64,000 nt of DNA from Pseudomonadota bacterium. GTDB taxonomy: Bacteria; Myxococcota_A; Polyangia; Polyangiales; Polyangiaceae. Made by a program: the position numbers and the translations under genes. The notes beneath the pieces were generated by a model that did not search any database, had not been told where the DNA came from, and saw only the letters and a program-made list of their open reading frames with translations. Location: the NCBI GenBank assembly GCA_023402175.1, contig JAEXCN010000223.1, positions 1-64,000 on the forward strand, written 5' to 3'. This document shows, in pieces, positions 35,137 to 43,810 of the stretch. Within the stretch, counting starts at the first letter, position 1, and each line of letters begins with the position of its first letter.

Positions 35137-36287
35137 AGGCACGGAGCATTCTTGCAGGCGCCCTCGGGGCGTCGCTCATCATGGTGCTCGCGTGCTCGGC
35201 CACGGACGAGCCGACGATGGAGAGCTCGAACGAGGACGCCTCTGGCCCGGAGGTCGCCGCCGCGTCCGACGCCGGGGGAGACGCGCCCCTCGACGTAGAG
35301 GACGCCGGCGACGCCGCTACGGACGCTTCTTCGCCCTGCACGGCCGGAGGGTGGTGCGAGACGAGCGTGCCGTCGGGAGCCGACGGCGGCGTGCTGAGCC
35401 TCGTCGACGTTTGGGCGCACGATGACGCCGACGCGTGGGCGATCGCCGCGACCGGAGAGGTCGTCCATTGGGACGGGCAAGCGTGGTCCGTCGTCTGGAA
35501 CGCTGGAGCATCACTCCGGGCGATGTGGGGTGCTTCAAACGGGACCATCTGGGCGGTTGGCGCGGCTGGCACGCTCATCCGCCACACGCCGGGCTCCGCG
35601 ATCGCGGATTGGCAGACGATCGACTCTGGGCTTTCGTCCGACCTGAAGGCCGTCTGCGTGTCGACGGTCGAGAGTCCCGCTACGGAGAGCCTCTGGACGA
35701 CGGCGTTGGTCTCGGGAAACGCCACCATCTATCACTGGCGCGGGGAAACCGATTCGGCCGGGCGGCCGCAGTGGACAACCACGGCCGCGGGTACCGGCAC
35801 GGACGTGAACGCACTCTGGTGTTCGGACAAGTTGGTTTGGGCCGCGGGCATAAGCCAAAGCTTTCCCAGGAATCCTCTCATCATGAGGTACGACGGGAGC
35901 AAATGGATCAATCCGACCAAGCTCCCTGCCACCGGTGTATCCGATTTGACGCTCCGCTCGATATGGGCCGCAAACGCATCCGAGCTGTGGGTGAGCACTT
36001 CCCCCCTCGTCTTCCGTGGTTCGGGTTGCTGCGACGGTGAAACCGAATGGTCGTCGTTCTCGGTGCAATCCGGTCCTCTTCCCATGGATATCTGGGGCAC
36101 CAGCGCGAGCGATGTCTGGGTCGTAGGGAAACACGGCCGCATCTACCACTGGGACGGGACGGAGCTTCGGATCTCGATCACGTCGCGAGACGGCGTCGTC
36201 CTTCCGAAGGTGCTTCGTGCAGTCTCCGGCACGAGCAATGACGTCTGGGTCGTTGGCGACGACGTGGCGCTTCATCGCCAAAACTAA
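35133..36287 (+). CDS. Cassette C gene 6: BNR-like propeller lipoprotein 2
   Basis: 384 residues from ATG 35133 (ATGA overlap). Lipobox MVLACS, tether with DASGPEVAAASDAGGDAPLD. The gene 6 signature appears as CTAGGWC. Seven blades can be followed (DAWAIAATGEVVHW, TIWAVGAAGTLIRH, SLWTTALVSG, LVWAAGISQS, ELWVSTSPLVFRG, DVWVVGKHGRIYHW, DVWVVGDDVALHR). So in cassette C genes 5 and 6 are both regular propellers, while in A, B and E gene 6 is degenerate. It is followed by a 9-nt gap, not the 26-nt overlap of A, B and E. Confidence 0.85.
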   Translation: MKARSILAGALGASLIMVLACSATDEPTMESSNEDASGPEVAAASDAGGDAPLDVEDAGDAATDASSPCTAGGWCETSVPSGADGGVLSLVDVWAHDDADAWAIAATGEVVHWDGQAWSVVWNAGASLRAMWGASNGTIWAVGAAGTLIRHTPGSAIADWQTIDSGLSSDLKAVCVSTVESPATESLWTTALVSGNATIYHWRGETDSAGRPQWTTTAAGTGTDVNALWCSDKLVWAAGISQSFPRNPLIMRYDGSKWINPTKLPATGVSDLTLRSIWAANASELWVSTSPLVFRGSGCCDGETEWSSFSVQSGPLPMDIWGTSASDVWVVGKHGRIYHWDGTELRISITSRDGVVLPKVLRAVSGTSNDVWVVGDDVALHRQN

Positions 36288-36296
36288 GGGCCGACC

Positions 36297-37694
36297 ATGC
36301 GATCGCTAGTTGGATTTCCAAGAATCGTGGCGTTGACGGCGGCTGCCGGCATCCTCACGAGCTCGTGTGCGAGTCGTAGGGAGTCTGCTCCAATCTCCGA
36401 AACGCCGACCGGGGCCGAAGAGGAGCCGCCGAACGTCGACGCCGGCATCGTGGATGAGACGGCCGATTCCGGGCCCGCTGTCCGGCTCGAACCGCTCACG
36501 GTCGAGTGCAAGGTCACGCCGTGCGTGACCGCTCTCGCGGCTCGAGGAGGGGCGCATGTCTGCGCACTCTTGTCCGACAAGACCGTGCGCTGCTGGGGCG
36601 CGAACGAGAGCGGTCAGCTCGGTCACGCTCCTTCCGCCGAAAAATTCAGCGGAGTCCCGCTGGAGGTCGCGGGCTTGAACGGCGCGACTGAGATCAGCGT
36701 GAGCGGGCGCAATGCGCAAGGAACGAGCTGCGCCTGTCTGGAAGACGGCGCGATCATGTGTTGGGGGGCGAATACGCACGGTGAGCTCGGATTGATGATC
36801 TCCCCAGCGACGATCGACGGCGACGTTCATCCGGCGCCGTCGCGCGTTCAAGGGCTCCCGCCCGCAGCTCGCGTGGATGTCGGCGGGACCTTTGCGTGCG
36901 CGGTCAGTCGAAGCGACGGCGAGTCTCTGGGCGGACAGATGTATTGCTGGGGCTGGAACCACGTGCTCCAGCTCGGGCGCGGGTACACCCCTCAGCGACA
37001 CGCCGGGGCAGCGCAGGTAAAGCTCGGCCCGCGTGTCGTCGTGTCGGGCGCGGGAACGGCGCGCAACGCGTTCGCGATCAGTGATCGCGGGGAGCTCCTG
37101 TCATGGGGAGGAGCCGCTTGGGACAACGACATGACGCCATACTATGTGAATGGCGAGTATGTATATAAATACCGAGATGCGCTCGGCCGGGAGTCTTCCT
37201 TCCAGGCGGATGCCGAGCCCACCGCGATCGCGACGCTCGCTGGCGTGGTCAGCGTCTCCGCCGGAGACGAACATGCCTGCGCCGTGAGTCGAGGTGTTGC
37301 GTATTGCTGGGGACGCAACCAAACAGGGGGCCTTGGAAGCGGCTCGCTTCGAGACCTGGCTGCACCGTATCCGGTAGCCGTCCAAAACATCGGTGAGGTA
37401 GCGCAGGTCTCGGCGAGCAACCGAACGACGTGCGCCCGCACCGTATCGGGCCTCGTCTACTGCTGGGGAGACAATTCGAGCGGGCAGCTCGGTGGCGGGA
37501 GCTCGGAGGCCAACCTCCTTCCGGTGCGAGCGAACGTCGAAGGTGTAGTCCAGGTCGCGGCGATGGACGACGCCACCTGCGTTCTCCTGCAAGACGGATC
37601 GGTTCAATGCTGGGGAAGCAACGCGCGAGGGCAGCTTGGCCTCGGAGCGAACGACGCATTGGCGCACTACTCACCTGAGCTGGTTCGGTTCTAG
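36297..37694 (+). CDS. Cassette C gene 7: RCC1-repeat lipoprotein (seven blades)
   Basis: 465 residues from ATG 36297, with AAGGG upstream. Signal with lipobox LTSSCAS. Tether with EEEPPNVDAGIVDE. Cys pair ECKVTPC, then seven blades: TVRCWGANESGQLG, AIMCWGANTHGELG, QMYCWGWNHVLQLG, ELLSWGGAAW, VAYCWGRNQTGGLG, LVYCWGDNSSGQLG, SVQCWGSNARGQLG. Blade 4 lacks the Cys, as in the sister genes, and is followed by a Tyr-rich insertion (TPYYVNGEYVYKYRD). A 27-nt gap precedes gene 8. Confidence 0.87.
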   Translation: MRSLVGFPRIVALTAAAGILTSSCASRRESAPISETPTGAEEEPPNVDAGIVDETADSGPAVRLEPLTVECKVTPCVTALAARGGAHVCALLSDKTVRCWGANESGQLGHAPSAEKFSGVPLEVAGLNGATEISVSGRNAQGTSCACLEDGAIMCWGANTHGELGLMISPATIDGDVHPAPSRVQGLPPAARVDVGGTFACAVSRSDGESLGGQMYCWGWNHVLQLGRGYTPQRHAGAAQVKLGPRVVVSGAGTARNAFAISDRGELLSWGGAAWDNDMTPYYVNGEYVYKYRDALGRESSFQADAEPTAIATLAGVVSVSAGDEHACAVSRGVAYCWGRNQTGGLGSGSLRDLAAPYPVAVQNIGEVAQVSASNRTTCARTVSGLVYCWGDNSSGQLGGGSSEANLLPVRANVEGVVQVAAMDDATCVLLQDGSVQCWGSNARGQLGLGANDALAHYSPELVRF

Positions 37695-37721
37695 GCGGTC
37701 ATCGAGGAATTGAGAGGCTGC

Positions 37722-39557
37722 ATGAATCGTCCATTTGCAGGAGCCACTGTCATCGCCACGCTCGCGCTGATTCAGGCGGGAGGGTGTCACTCGGCGCCGC
37801 GCGACCGCGGGTGGGCGCCCGCGCCCGTGGAAGAAGCGGGGGTGGGGTTCTCCGGCTCCGTCGCCGACGGCGGATCGGAGAGCTGCCAAGGGCAGATACG
37901 ATGTTCATCCGATCTCCATTCCGTGGTCGATGCCTGTACTGGAGCGGTCATAAAGGAATGTCCGTCGGACATGGGCTGCGCCAAGGGTGATTGCGTCCCT
38001 GCATGCGAGAGCGCCGAGGCGAACCAAGGGACGACTGGCTGTTCGTTTTGGACCGTCCCTGGTCCTGCCGTTCTCTGGGGCCCGCCGGCGGGCGGATGCT
38101 TCGCGTCGATGATCGCAAATACCTGGAACAGCCCGGTCGACATCCAGGTCGAGTACGAGGGCGCGCACGCGGACTTCGCAGATAGCGTGTTCGTGCCGCA
38201 CACGAGCGGGAAGGACGTCGACTACGAGCCGCTACAAGGTCCTCTTCCGCCTGGCGAGGTGGCGGTGATCTTCATGTCTCACGACCCAGACGCGGTGAAA
38301 AGCACTACGACGACTCAGTTCGTTCGTTGTCCACGGCCGCCTGCCGTTACATCCAATCCGATTCCGGACGGGACGGGGAAGGCATTCGCGTTTCACCTGA
38401 AGACGAGCCGTCCCGTCAGCGCCTATTCCATCACCCCCTACGGCGGAGCGAAAAGTTACGTGCCTTCGGCGACCGTTCTCCTCCCGACCTCGACGTGGGG
38501 GACGAACAACTTCGTGATCGGTTCGTGGCAGGGCGCCGAGATGACCCTCGGAGGGATGTCGCGTAGATCGCTTCATATCGTTGCGGCCGCGGACGACACG
38601 CACGTGGAGCTCGGTGCCGAGGTCGCAATCCCCGAGGACATGAAATACGGCAACGCCGTGCCCGGACGGACCTCGTTCACGTTGTCGAGAGGCCAAGTAC
38701 TGCAGGTCTTGCAGCCAGTGGGGCTCACGGGTACGCCGATTGTGTCGGATCAACCCATAGCTGTGTTCGGCGGGACGGATTGCGTCTCTCTTCCTTCCAA
38801 CGCGCAAGCCTGCGACGGAACACATCAACAGATCCCACCCATTCAAGCTTGGGGTAGCGAATACGCTGCGGTCCGCTATCGAAACCGTTACGAGCTCGTT
38901 CATCCCGGGGTCAGTCCCAAGAAGCCCGAATCGGTTCCCTGGCGCATCATCGGCGCCGTGGACGGGACCAAGCTGACCTACGATCCCGAACCCCCTCCAG
39001 AAGCTCCCTCGGTCATATCCGCAGGGAAGAGCGCGATGTTCTGGTCCTCGAAGCCGTTCGTGGTGAAGAGTCAGGATCTCGAGCATCCCTTCTACATGTC
39101 CGCGTACATGACGGGAGCCACAGCCGTCCCCGAAAGCGCAGAGCTCGGATATGTCGGCGACCCGGAGTTCGTCAATGTCATCCCGACCCAACAGTACCTG
39201 GACTCATACGTATTCTTCTCGGACATGACGTTCGATTACACGACGCTCGTAGTGGTGCGCCGGAATGACGGGAACGGCTTCAAGGACGTGGAGCTCGATT
39301 GTGCCGGCGCCATCACGGGCTGGGCCCCGATCGATACCGCCGGTCGTCTCGAATATGCCTACGTCGATCTCGTGCGCAACAAGAAGGCGCAGGAGTTCCC
39401 CGGAGGCGTGTGCGAGAACGGTCGGCACGAGATCCGTAGTGAGGGACCGTTCGCCGTCACTGTTTGGGGAATGAGTTATTGCGCAAGTTATGCCTACCCG
39501 GGTGGGGCAGGGCTTCGCCCCCTAACCTCCGTCCACGTGCCCGTAGACGTACACTGA
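37722..39557 (+). CDS. Cassette C gene 8: IgGFc-binding-protein-type lipoprotein
   Basis: 611 residues from ATG 37722, preceded by GAGAGG; an in-frame TTG at 37710 is less likely. Lipobox QAGGC. The small Cys domain is reworked (QIRCSSDLHS, IKECPSDMGC, VPACESAEA) and leads to GCSFWTVPG instead of GCEFYF. Main domain landmarks remain: MIANTWNSPVDIQVEYEG, PYGGAKSYVPSATVLLPTS, FVNVIPTQQYLDSYVFFSDM, SYAYPGGAGLRPL. It shares NTW and GLRPL with cassette D. The stop overlaps the next ATG by one base (TGATG), linking an extra RCC1 gene to the operon. Confidence 0.85.
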   Translation: MNRPFAGATVIATLALIQAGGCHSAPRDRGWAPAPVEEAGVGFSGSVADGGSESCQGQIRCSSDLHSVVDACTGAVIKECPSDMGCAKGDCVPACESAEANQGTTGCSFWTVPGPAVLWGPPAGGCFASMIANTWNSPVDIQVEYEGAHADFADSVFVPHTSGKDVDYEPLQGPLPPGEVAVIFMSHDPDAVKSTTTTQFVRCPRPPAVTSNPIPDGTGKAFAFHLKTSRPVSAYSITPYGGAKSYVPSATVLLPTSTWGTNNFVIGSWQGAEMTLGGMSRRSLHIVAAADDTHVELGAEVAIPEDMKYGNAVPGRTSFTLSRGQVLQVLQPVGLTGTPIVSDQPIAVFGGTDCVSLPSNAQACDGTHQQIPPIQAWGSEYAAVRYRNRYELVHPGVSPKKPESVPWRIIGAVDGTKLTYDPEPPPEAPSVISAGKSAMFWSSKPFVVKSQDLEHPFYMSAYMTGATAVPESAELGYVGDPEFVNVIPTQQYLDSYVFFSDMTFDYTTLVVVRRNDGNGFKDVELDCAGAITGWAPIDTAGRLEYAYVDLVRNKKAQEFPGGVCENGRHEIRSEGPFAVTVWGMSYCASYAYPGGAGLRPLTSVHVPVDVH

Positions 39558-40831
39558 TGCGAACTGACGGAAAGCGAGCTCGGAACGTGAGCTTCTTGAA
39601 AAGTGCACTGTCGTGCGGGTTCTCGTTCGTTCTCCTAGCGGCCTGTGCAGACGACGGGGGCCCAGAGCAGCTCACCGCCGGCGGCCCCGAGATCGGAGAG
39701 GGCGATCGTGATGCCGGGGATGGCGCAACGGCTCCCGACACCGGGACTCCAGATGTTGCGGCGCCCGACGCGGGGCGCATGCATCGCCCCTGGGACGGCG
39801 GAGAGGAGCTCGCCGTTGCCCATCGCATCTGGGCCGGTGGAGACATGACGTGCGCCCGAGTGGAGACTTCAGCGGGGATGACGACGAAATGCTGGGGTGA
39901 CAATCGGAGCGGTCAGCTCGGGCGAGGTGAGATCTCTGCGCAGGGTGAGACGTTCGTCCCGCAGGACATCCTTTCCGACGACGCCGCTTCGATCCGAGGT
40001 CTCGCGACCGTCATCGATACTTCCGTCGTCCCGTCCCGAGCGCGCACGTGCGCCATCCTCGAGTCCAACGAGCTGAAGTGTTGGGGGGCCATCCTCGGGT
40101 CGAACGCTCCCGTGCTGGCACCTCCGGCGACCGCGTTTCGCGATGACGTCGATCAGGTCACGATGAGCTCGATCTCCGCGTGCATGCGCCTCACGAACGG
40201 GCGTGTTGGATGCTGGGGAGCGAATAGCTACGGCCAGCTCGGTATCGGGACGCGAGACGACGTTTTCCACGCGGAGCCGATGGAGATTCCGAAGTTCGAG
40301 GCAAGTCAGATCGCGAGTGGGACGACCATGACCTGTGCTCTCCAGGCAGGGAAAGTCTGGTGCTGGGGTCTCGGTTACGGGAACAGTCCAATGCAAACCA
40401 CGAAAATGGAGGCGCTGAGCGACGTCGTTCAGATTGCAGCGGCGAGCTCCGGTACTTGTGCGCTCGCGAGTGACCATACGGTGTGGTGTTGGAATACTTT
40501 CTATGAGCCGGCGCGGCTCCTCGATCCTACGCCCAGCGAGCCAGCGCGATGGCTCGCCGATATCGAGGAGATCGCGATGGATGCCAACACCCTCTACGCG
40601 CGAACCAAAGACGGCGTCGTCAAGAGTCGTGCAGTGTTTGGTGTCACCACGGCGTTCATCCCTGTCGATGGAATCGAGGATGCCGTCGCGCTTGCGGTGG
40701 GGCGCGTACATCAGTGTGCTCTGTTGAAGGACGGTGTTGTTCGATGCTGGGGGAACAATGCCTACGGACAGCTTGGTGTGTCTCCCAGTCTGGTGACCAA
40801 TAGCCCATTGCCGCAACGAGTGTGGTTTTAG
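39557..40831 (+). CDS. Cassette C extra gene: second RCC1-repeat lipoprotein
   Basis: 424 residues from ATG 39557, coupled to gene 8 by TGATG. Signal with lipobox LLAACAD, tether with GEGDRDAGDGATAPDTG. RCC1 blades: TKCWGDNRSGQLG, ELKCWGAILG, RVGCWGANSYGQLG, KVWCWGLGYG, TVWCWNTFYE, a degenerate YARTKDGVVKSRAVF, and VVRCWGNNAYGQLG, seven in all. It has no counterpart in the other cassettes. It is shorter than gene 7 and lacks the leading Cys pair, so it is a separate paralogue rather than a simple copy. Confidence 0.87.
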   Translation: MRTDGKRARNVSFLKSALSCGFSFVLLAACADDGGPEQLTAGGPEIGEGDRDAGDGATAPDTGTPDVAAPDAGRMHRPWDGGEELAVAHRIWAGGDMTCARVETSAGMTTKCWGDNRSGQLGRGEISAQGETFVPQDILSDDAASIRGLATVIDTSVVPSRARTCAILESNELKCWGAILGSNAPVLAPPATAFRDDVDQVTMSSISACMRLTNGRVGCWGANSYGQLGIGTRDDVFHAEPMEIPKFEASQIASGTTMTCALQAGKVWCWGLGYGNSPMQTTKMEALSDVVQIAAASSGTCALASDHTVWCWNTFYEPARLLDPTPSEPARWLADIEEIAMDANTLYARTKDGVVKSRAVFGVTTAFIPVDGIEDAVALAVGRVHQCALLKDGVVRCWGNNAYGQLGVSPSLVTNSPLPQRVWF

Positions 40832-40852
40832 AGCCTCTGCTTGAGGAATCTT

Positions 40853-40878
40853 GATTCTCCGGCTTCAGTCGGAGGATC
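40853..40878 (+). terminator. Hairpin after the cassette C operon
   Basis: GATTCTCCG and CGGAGGATC pair over 9 bp (one G-T) around an 8-nt loop, 21 nt past the stop of the extra RCC1 gene. There is no T-run, so termination is only suggested by position. Confidence 0.4.
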
Positions 40879-41073
40879 TGCGTTTGCGTAGTAGCCGCGT
40901 GAAGCGAGCTTCTGGTCTCGGTTCGTGCTCGGACTCGGACTCGGAGGGCGGCGCGGGACCAGCTCGGAGGGCGTTCCGATTCCGAGCGCGATGACGATTA
41001 CGAGCACGAGCACGAGTGCGTGATGACCGTCGGCCGTGATGGCCGACGTGTCACCGGATCGAGCCGTGGATTG

Positions 41074-41101
41074 AACGCCTCGCCTTCAGGCGAGGTGCGT
41101 T
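41074..41101 (+). terminator. Hairpin upstream of the TNFR/RCC1 gene
   Basis: AACGCCTCGCC and GGCGAGGTGCGTT pair over 11 bp with a small bulge around a TTCA loop, 36 nt before the next start codon. It may terminate upstream transcription or act in the leader of the next gene; no T-run follows. Confidence 0.35.
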
Positions 41102-41137
41102 GATTTGACCTGTAGCGGGAAGCTGAGTGAGGGAGTC

Positions 41138-43225
41138 ATGAAAAGATCACGAGTGGTAAGAGCAGCTTGGCCGATCTCTGCGATCGCAGTCACCCTTCTC
41201 ATCGGCGCCTGCGCCGACGAGGTCGTGAGCTCGTCGAACGACACGGGCACCTCCAAGACGGACGGAGGCAGCAATCCCGACAGCGGCCCCGCGCCGAAGA
41301 CGTGCGGAGACGGAACCTGGGACAACCATGGGTGCGTCGCGTGGTCGACGTGCGCGCCAGGCACCTACGTCACGAAAACACCCTCGGCCAACTCCGACCG
41401 CACTTGCGCGGCCTGCGCGAGCGGAACGTTCAGCGCGACGGACAATGCTGAAAGTTGCACTCCCTGGACCAAGTGTTCGCCGGGCACCCACGTGAGCACT
41501 CCCGGCAGCACTATTGCGGATCAAAAGTGCGTTCCTTGTGAAGACGGCACATACGCATCATCGCCGAACCAGAGCGCGTGTCTGCCGGCCGGCGCGTGCG
41601 CTGCGGGCACGGTGCAAACGAAAGCGGGAACGGCGACGTCGGCGCCCGAATGCAAGTCCTGTGAGGTCGGGACCCATTGCGCAGGAGACACTGCAGCCAA
41701 GGAGCCCTGCGCGAGCGGCACCTGGGACCACGACAACAATTCGGCGACGGCCTGCGTCGCGTGGACCGACTGCGTCGCCGGACAGTCCGTCACCGCCAAC
41801 GGAACTGCGACGGCCAATCGAACGTGCACGCAATGCGCGAATGGGACCTTCAGTACGACTGCCAACGCCGCGTCCTGCGCCGCGTGGAGCGACTGCGTGG
41901 CCGGAGAGTCCGTCACCGCCAACGGAACTGCGAAGACCAATAGGACGTGCGCGCAATGCGCGAGTGGGACCTTCAGCACGACTGCCAACGCCGCGTCCTG
42001 CGCTGCCTGGGCCACCTGCTCGCCTGGCAGCTTCGTGAGCACGGTCGGGACCGACGTCGTGGATCGCCAGTGCACGGCCTGCCCCACGGGACAGACGAGC
42101 ACGACCACGAACGCTACGGGTTGCGTTGCACAGACCGTCGACGCCGGAAGTGAAGCCGGAGCCGGGGCGCCCGCCGACGTCGGGCTCGCCGCAGGCACGT
42201 CTCACACGTGCGCAGTCCTCACCGACGGCTCCGTCCGCTGCTGGGGAGACAACCTCCTCGGCCAACTCGGCGACGGAACGACGACGAAAAAGCTTACCCC
42301 CACTGCCGTCTCCGGCCTCTCTGGCGTCAAAGAGATCGCCACAGGCGCTTATCATACTTGCGCACGCCTCACCGACGGCTCCGTCCGCTGCTGGGGACGG
42401 AACAACTACGGCCAGCTCGGCGACGGAACGACGGCGGACAGACTTACCGCCACCGTCATCCCCAACCTCTCTGGCGTCGCACAGCTCACCGCAGGCGGTT
42501 ATCACACGTGCGCACGCCTCACCGACGGCACCGTCAGCTGTTGGGGGTACAACGCCCAAGGCGCGCTCGGCGACGGAACGACGGTGAACAAATCTACCCC
42601 CACCGCCGTCCCCGACCTCTCCGGCGTCAAAGAGCTCGCGGTGACCTCCGGAAGCTCGCACACCTGCGCGCTCCTCACCGGCGGCTCCGTCAGCTGCTGG
42701 GGACAGAACATCTTCGGCCAGCTCGGCGACGGAACGACGGCGAACAAGCTTACCCCCACCGCCGTCCCCAACCTCTCAGGCGTCACTGGGCTCGTCGCGG
42801 GCGGTTACCATACCTGCACGCGCCTCACCGATGACTCGATCCGCTGCTGGGGAAACAACGCCTCCGGCCAGCTCGGCGACGGAACGCAGACGCAAAGGGT
42901 TACCCCCACCGTTGTCCCCAATCTCTCCGGCGTCACGAGGCTCGTTCCAGGCCCTAACGGAACCTGCGCGGTCCTCTCGGGCGGCTCCGCCAGCTGCTGG
43001 GGACAGAACTTCTACGGCCAGCTCGGCGACGGAACCACGACGAACAAGAATACCCCCACCGCCATCCCCGACCTCTCTGGCATCACGGAGCTCGCCGCGG
43101 GCACTAGCCACGCCTGCGCGCGCCTCACCGACGGCTCCATCCGCTGCTGGGGACAGAACCTCTCCGGCCAGCTCGGCGACGGAACGACGACGAACAGGCT
43201 CACGCCGACGCTCGTTGTTTGGTAG
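41138..43225 (+). CDS. TNFR-like Cys-repeat plus RCC1-propeller lipoprotein
   Basis: 695 residues from ATG 41138, GAGGGAG upstream. Lipobox LIGACAD and a short tether (DGGSNPDSGPAPK). Residues 50-340: Cys-rich repeats of the tumour-necrosis-factor-receptor/ephrin-receptor type (CAPGTYVT, CSPGTHVSTPG, CVAGQSVTANGT, CAQCASGTF), presumably disulfide-bonded. Residues 350-695: seven RCC1 blades, very close to each other and to consensus (CARLTDGSVRCWGRNNYGQLG type). The two repeat blocks are joined by a Gly/Ala linker. Blade uniformity at DNA level points to recent amplification or gene conversion. It follows cassette C but has its own leader, so it may be independently expressed. Confidence 0.88.
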   Translation: MKRSRVVRAAWPISAIAVTLLIGACADEVVSSSNDTGTSKTDGGSNPDSGPAPKTCGDGTWDNHGCVAWSTCAPGTYVTKTPSANSDRTCAACASGTFSATDNAESCTPWTKCSPGTHVSTPGSTIADQKCVPCEDGTYASSPNQSACLPAGACAAGTVQTKAGTATSAPECKSCEVGTHCAGDTAAKEPCASGTWDHDNNSATACVAWTDCVAGQSVTANGTATANRTCTQCANGTFSTTANAASCAAWSDCVAGESVTANGTAKTNRTCAQCASGTFSTTANAASCAAWATCSPGSFVSTVGTDVVDRQCTACPTGQTSTTTNATGCVAQTVDAGSEAGAGAPADVGLAAGTSHTCAVLTDGSVRCWGDNLLGQLGDGTTTKKLTPTAVSGLSGVKEIATGAYHTCARLTDGSVRCWGRNNYGQLGDGTTADRLTATVIPNLSGVAQLTAGGYHTCARLTDGTVSCWGYNAQGALGDGTTVNKSTPTAVPDLSGVKELAVTSGSSHTCALLTGGSVSCWGQNIFGQLGDGTTANKLTPTAVPNLSGVTGLVAGGYHTCTRLTDDSIRCWGNNASGQLGDGTQTQRVTPTVVPNLSGVTRLVPGPNGTCAVLSGGSASCWGQNFYGQLGDGTTTNKNTPTAIPDLSGITELAAGTSHACARLTDGSIRCWGQNLSGQLGDGTTTNRLTPTLVVW
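41768..42013 (+). repeat. 123-bp tandem duplication in the TNFR-like part
   Basis: Two adjacent units of 123 bp (41 codons), each beginning near GACTGCGT(C/G)GCCGGA, encode CVAGQSVTANGTATANRT and CVAGESVTANGTAKTNRT. Only about a dozen bases differ, so the duplication is recent and keeps the frame. Confidence 0.75.
42190..43222 (+). repeat. Seven near-identical RCC1-coding repeats (about 144-150 bp each)
   Basis: Repeat units share blocks such as GGCCAGCTCGGCGACGGAAC and CGCCTCACCGACGG at the same phase. They encode blades 1 to 7 of the propeller. Such similarity allows slippage or gene conversion that would change blade number or surface residues. Confidence 0.75.
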
Positions 43226-43251
43226 CCGTCGGAAGGTGCTCGGCGGCATGG

Positions 43252-43282
43252 CTGAGCGTCGATGATCCGCATCGACGCTCAG
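43252..43282 (+). terminator. Perfect 13-bp hairpin after the TNFR/RCC1 gene
   Basis: CTGAGCGTCGATG and CATCGACGCTCAG are exact reverse complements around the 5-nt loop ATCCG, starting 26 nt after the stop. This is the strongest inverted repeat noticed in the window. No T-run follows, but position and strength fit a terminator. Confidence 0.6.
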
Positions 43283-43384
43283 ACCTGCGAGGGGGCCGCA
43301 TCACGCGACGGGACGAGGCGAGACCTTACGCTCGACGCGCTGCACACCCCTCGGCAATCGGGCCCTTCACCATGTGCGCGCCGC

Positions 43385-43639
43385 CTACTTCTCCCAACCG
43401 TTGTCGGTGTTGGCGATCTTCTTCGTATAGCCGGCCTGCTTGCAGGTGCCGCCCAGCCACTTGTCGCCCTTGCCCTGGGTGCACACCGACTTGGTCGTCT
43501 CCATGCACGTGAACGTCTTGCCATCATCGAACGTCTGCTCACACGCCCCTTTTCCACCGCACGCAGCGGTGGCTACGAGAACGCCACCGACACCGACAGC
43601 AACGACTGCCATGTGCATCGTTCGAGTGATCGTGTTCAT
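43385..43639 (-). CDS. Small Cys-containing lipoprotein
   Basis: 84 residues from ATG 43639. Signal MHMAVVAVGVGGVLVATAAC with lipobox TAAC. The mature part is about 60 residues with five further Cys (GACEQTF, FTCMETTKS, VCTQGKG, GGTCKQAG), enough for two disulfides, and ends NTDNGWEK. No family recognised. It is convergent with the TNFR/RCC1 gene; the strong hairpin lies between them. Confidence 0.7.
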   Translation of the reverse strand: MNTITRTMHMAVVAVGVGGVLVATAACGGKGACEQTFDDGKTFTCMETTKSVCTQGKGDKWLGGTCKQAGYTKKIANTDNGWEK

Positions 43640-43810
43640 CGCTCCAAAGTAGCGCGAATCGCATGTAGGGACACCAGCGGCGCCCCTACGTGGATGAATC
43701 GAGAACGCTCGCAATCGCCCCCGACATCTGGATCGCACGGCGCAGGCTTCCGCTGCGCGAAGACGCTGTGAGACGTCAGGTGCCACATGGCGCACCGCGC
43801 GGCTCGCCCG

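Larger units (their letters stand above)
40832..41137. other. Gene-free stretch with two hairpins
   Basis: No gene is supported in these 306 nt. It holds two inverted repeats (listed separately), one close behind the extra RCC1 gene and one just before the TNFR/RCC1 gene. The hairpins suggest that cassette C transcription ends here and the next gene has its own promoter, which was not identified. Confidence 0.5.

Noticed and set aside
42190..43222. Regularly spaced repeats that could be mistaken for a CRISPR array
   Set aside because: Units are about 144-150 bp, in frame, and encode RCC1 blades; there are no short repeats with unique spacers and no cas genes.
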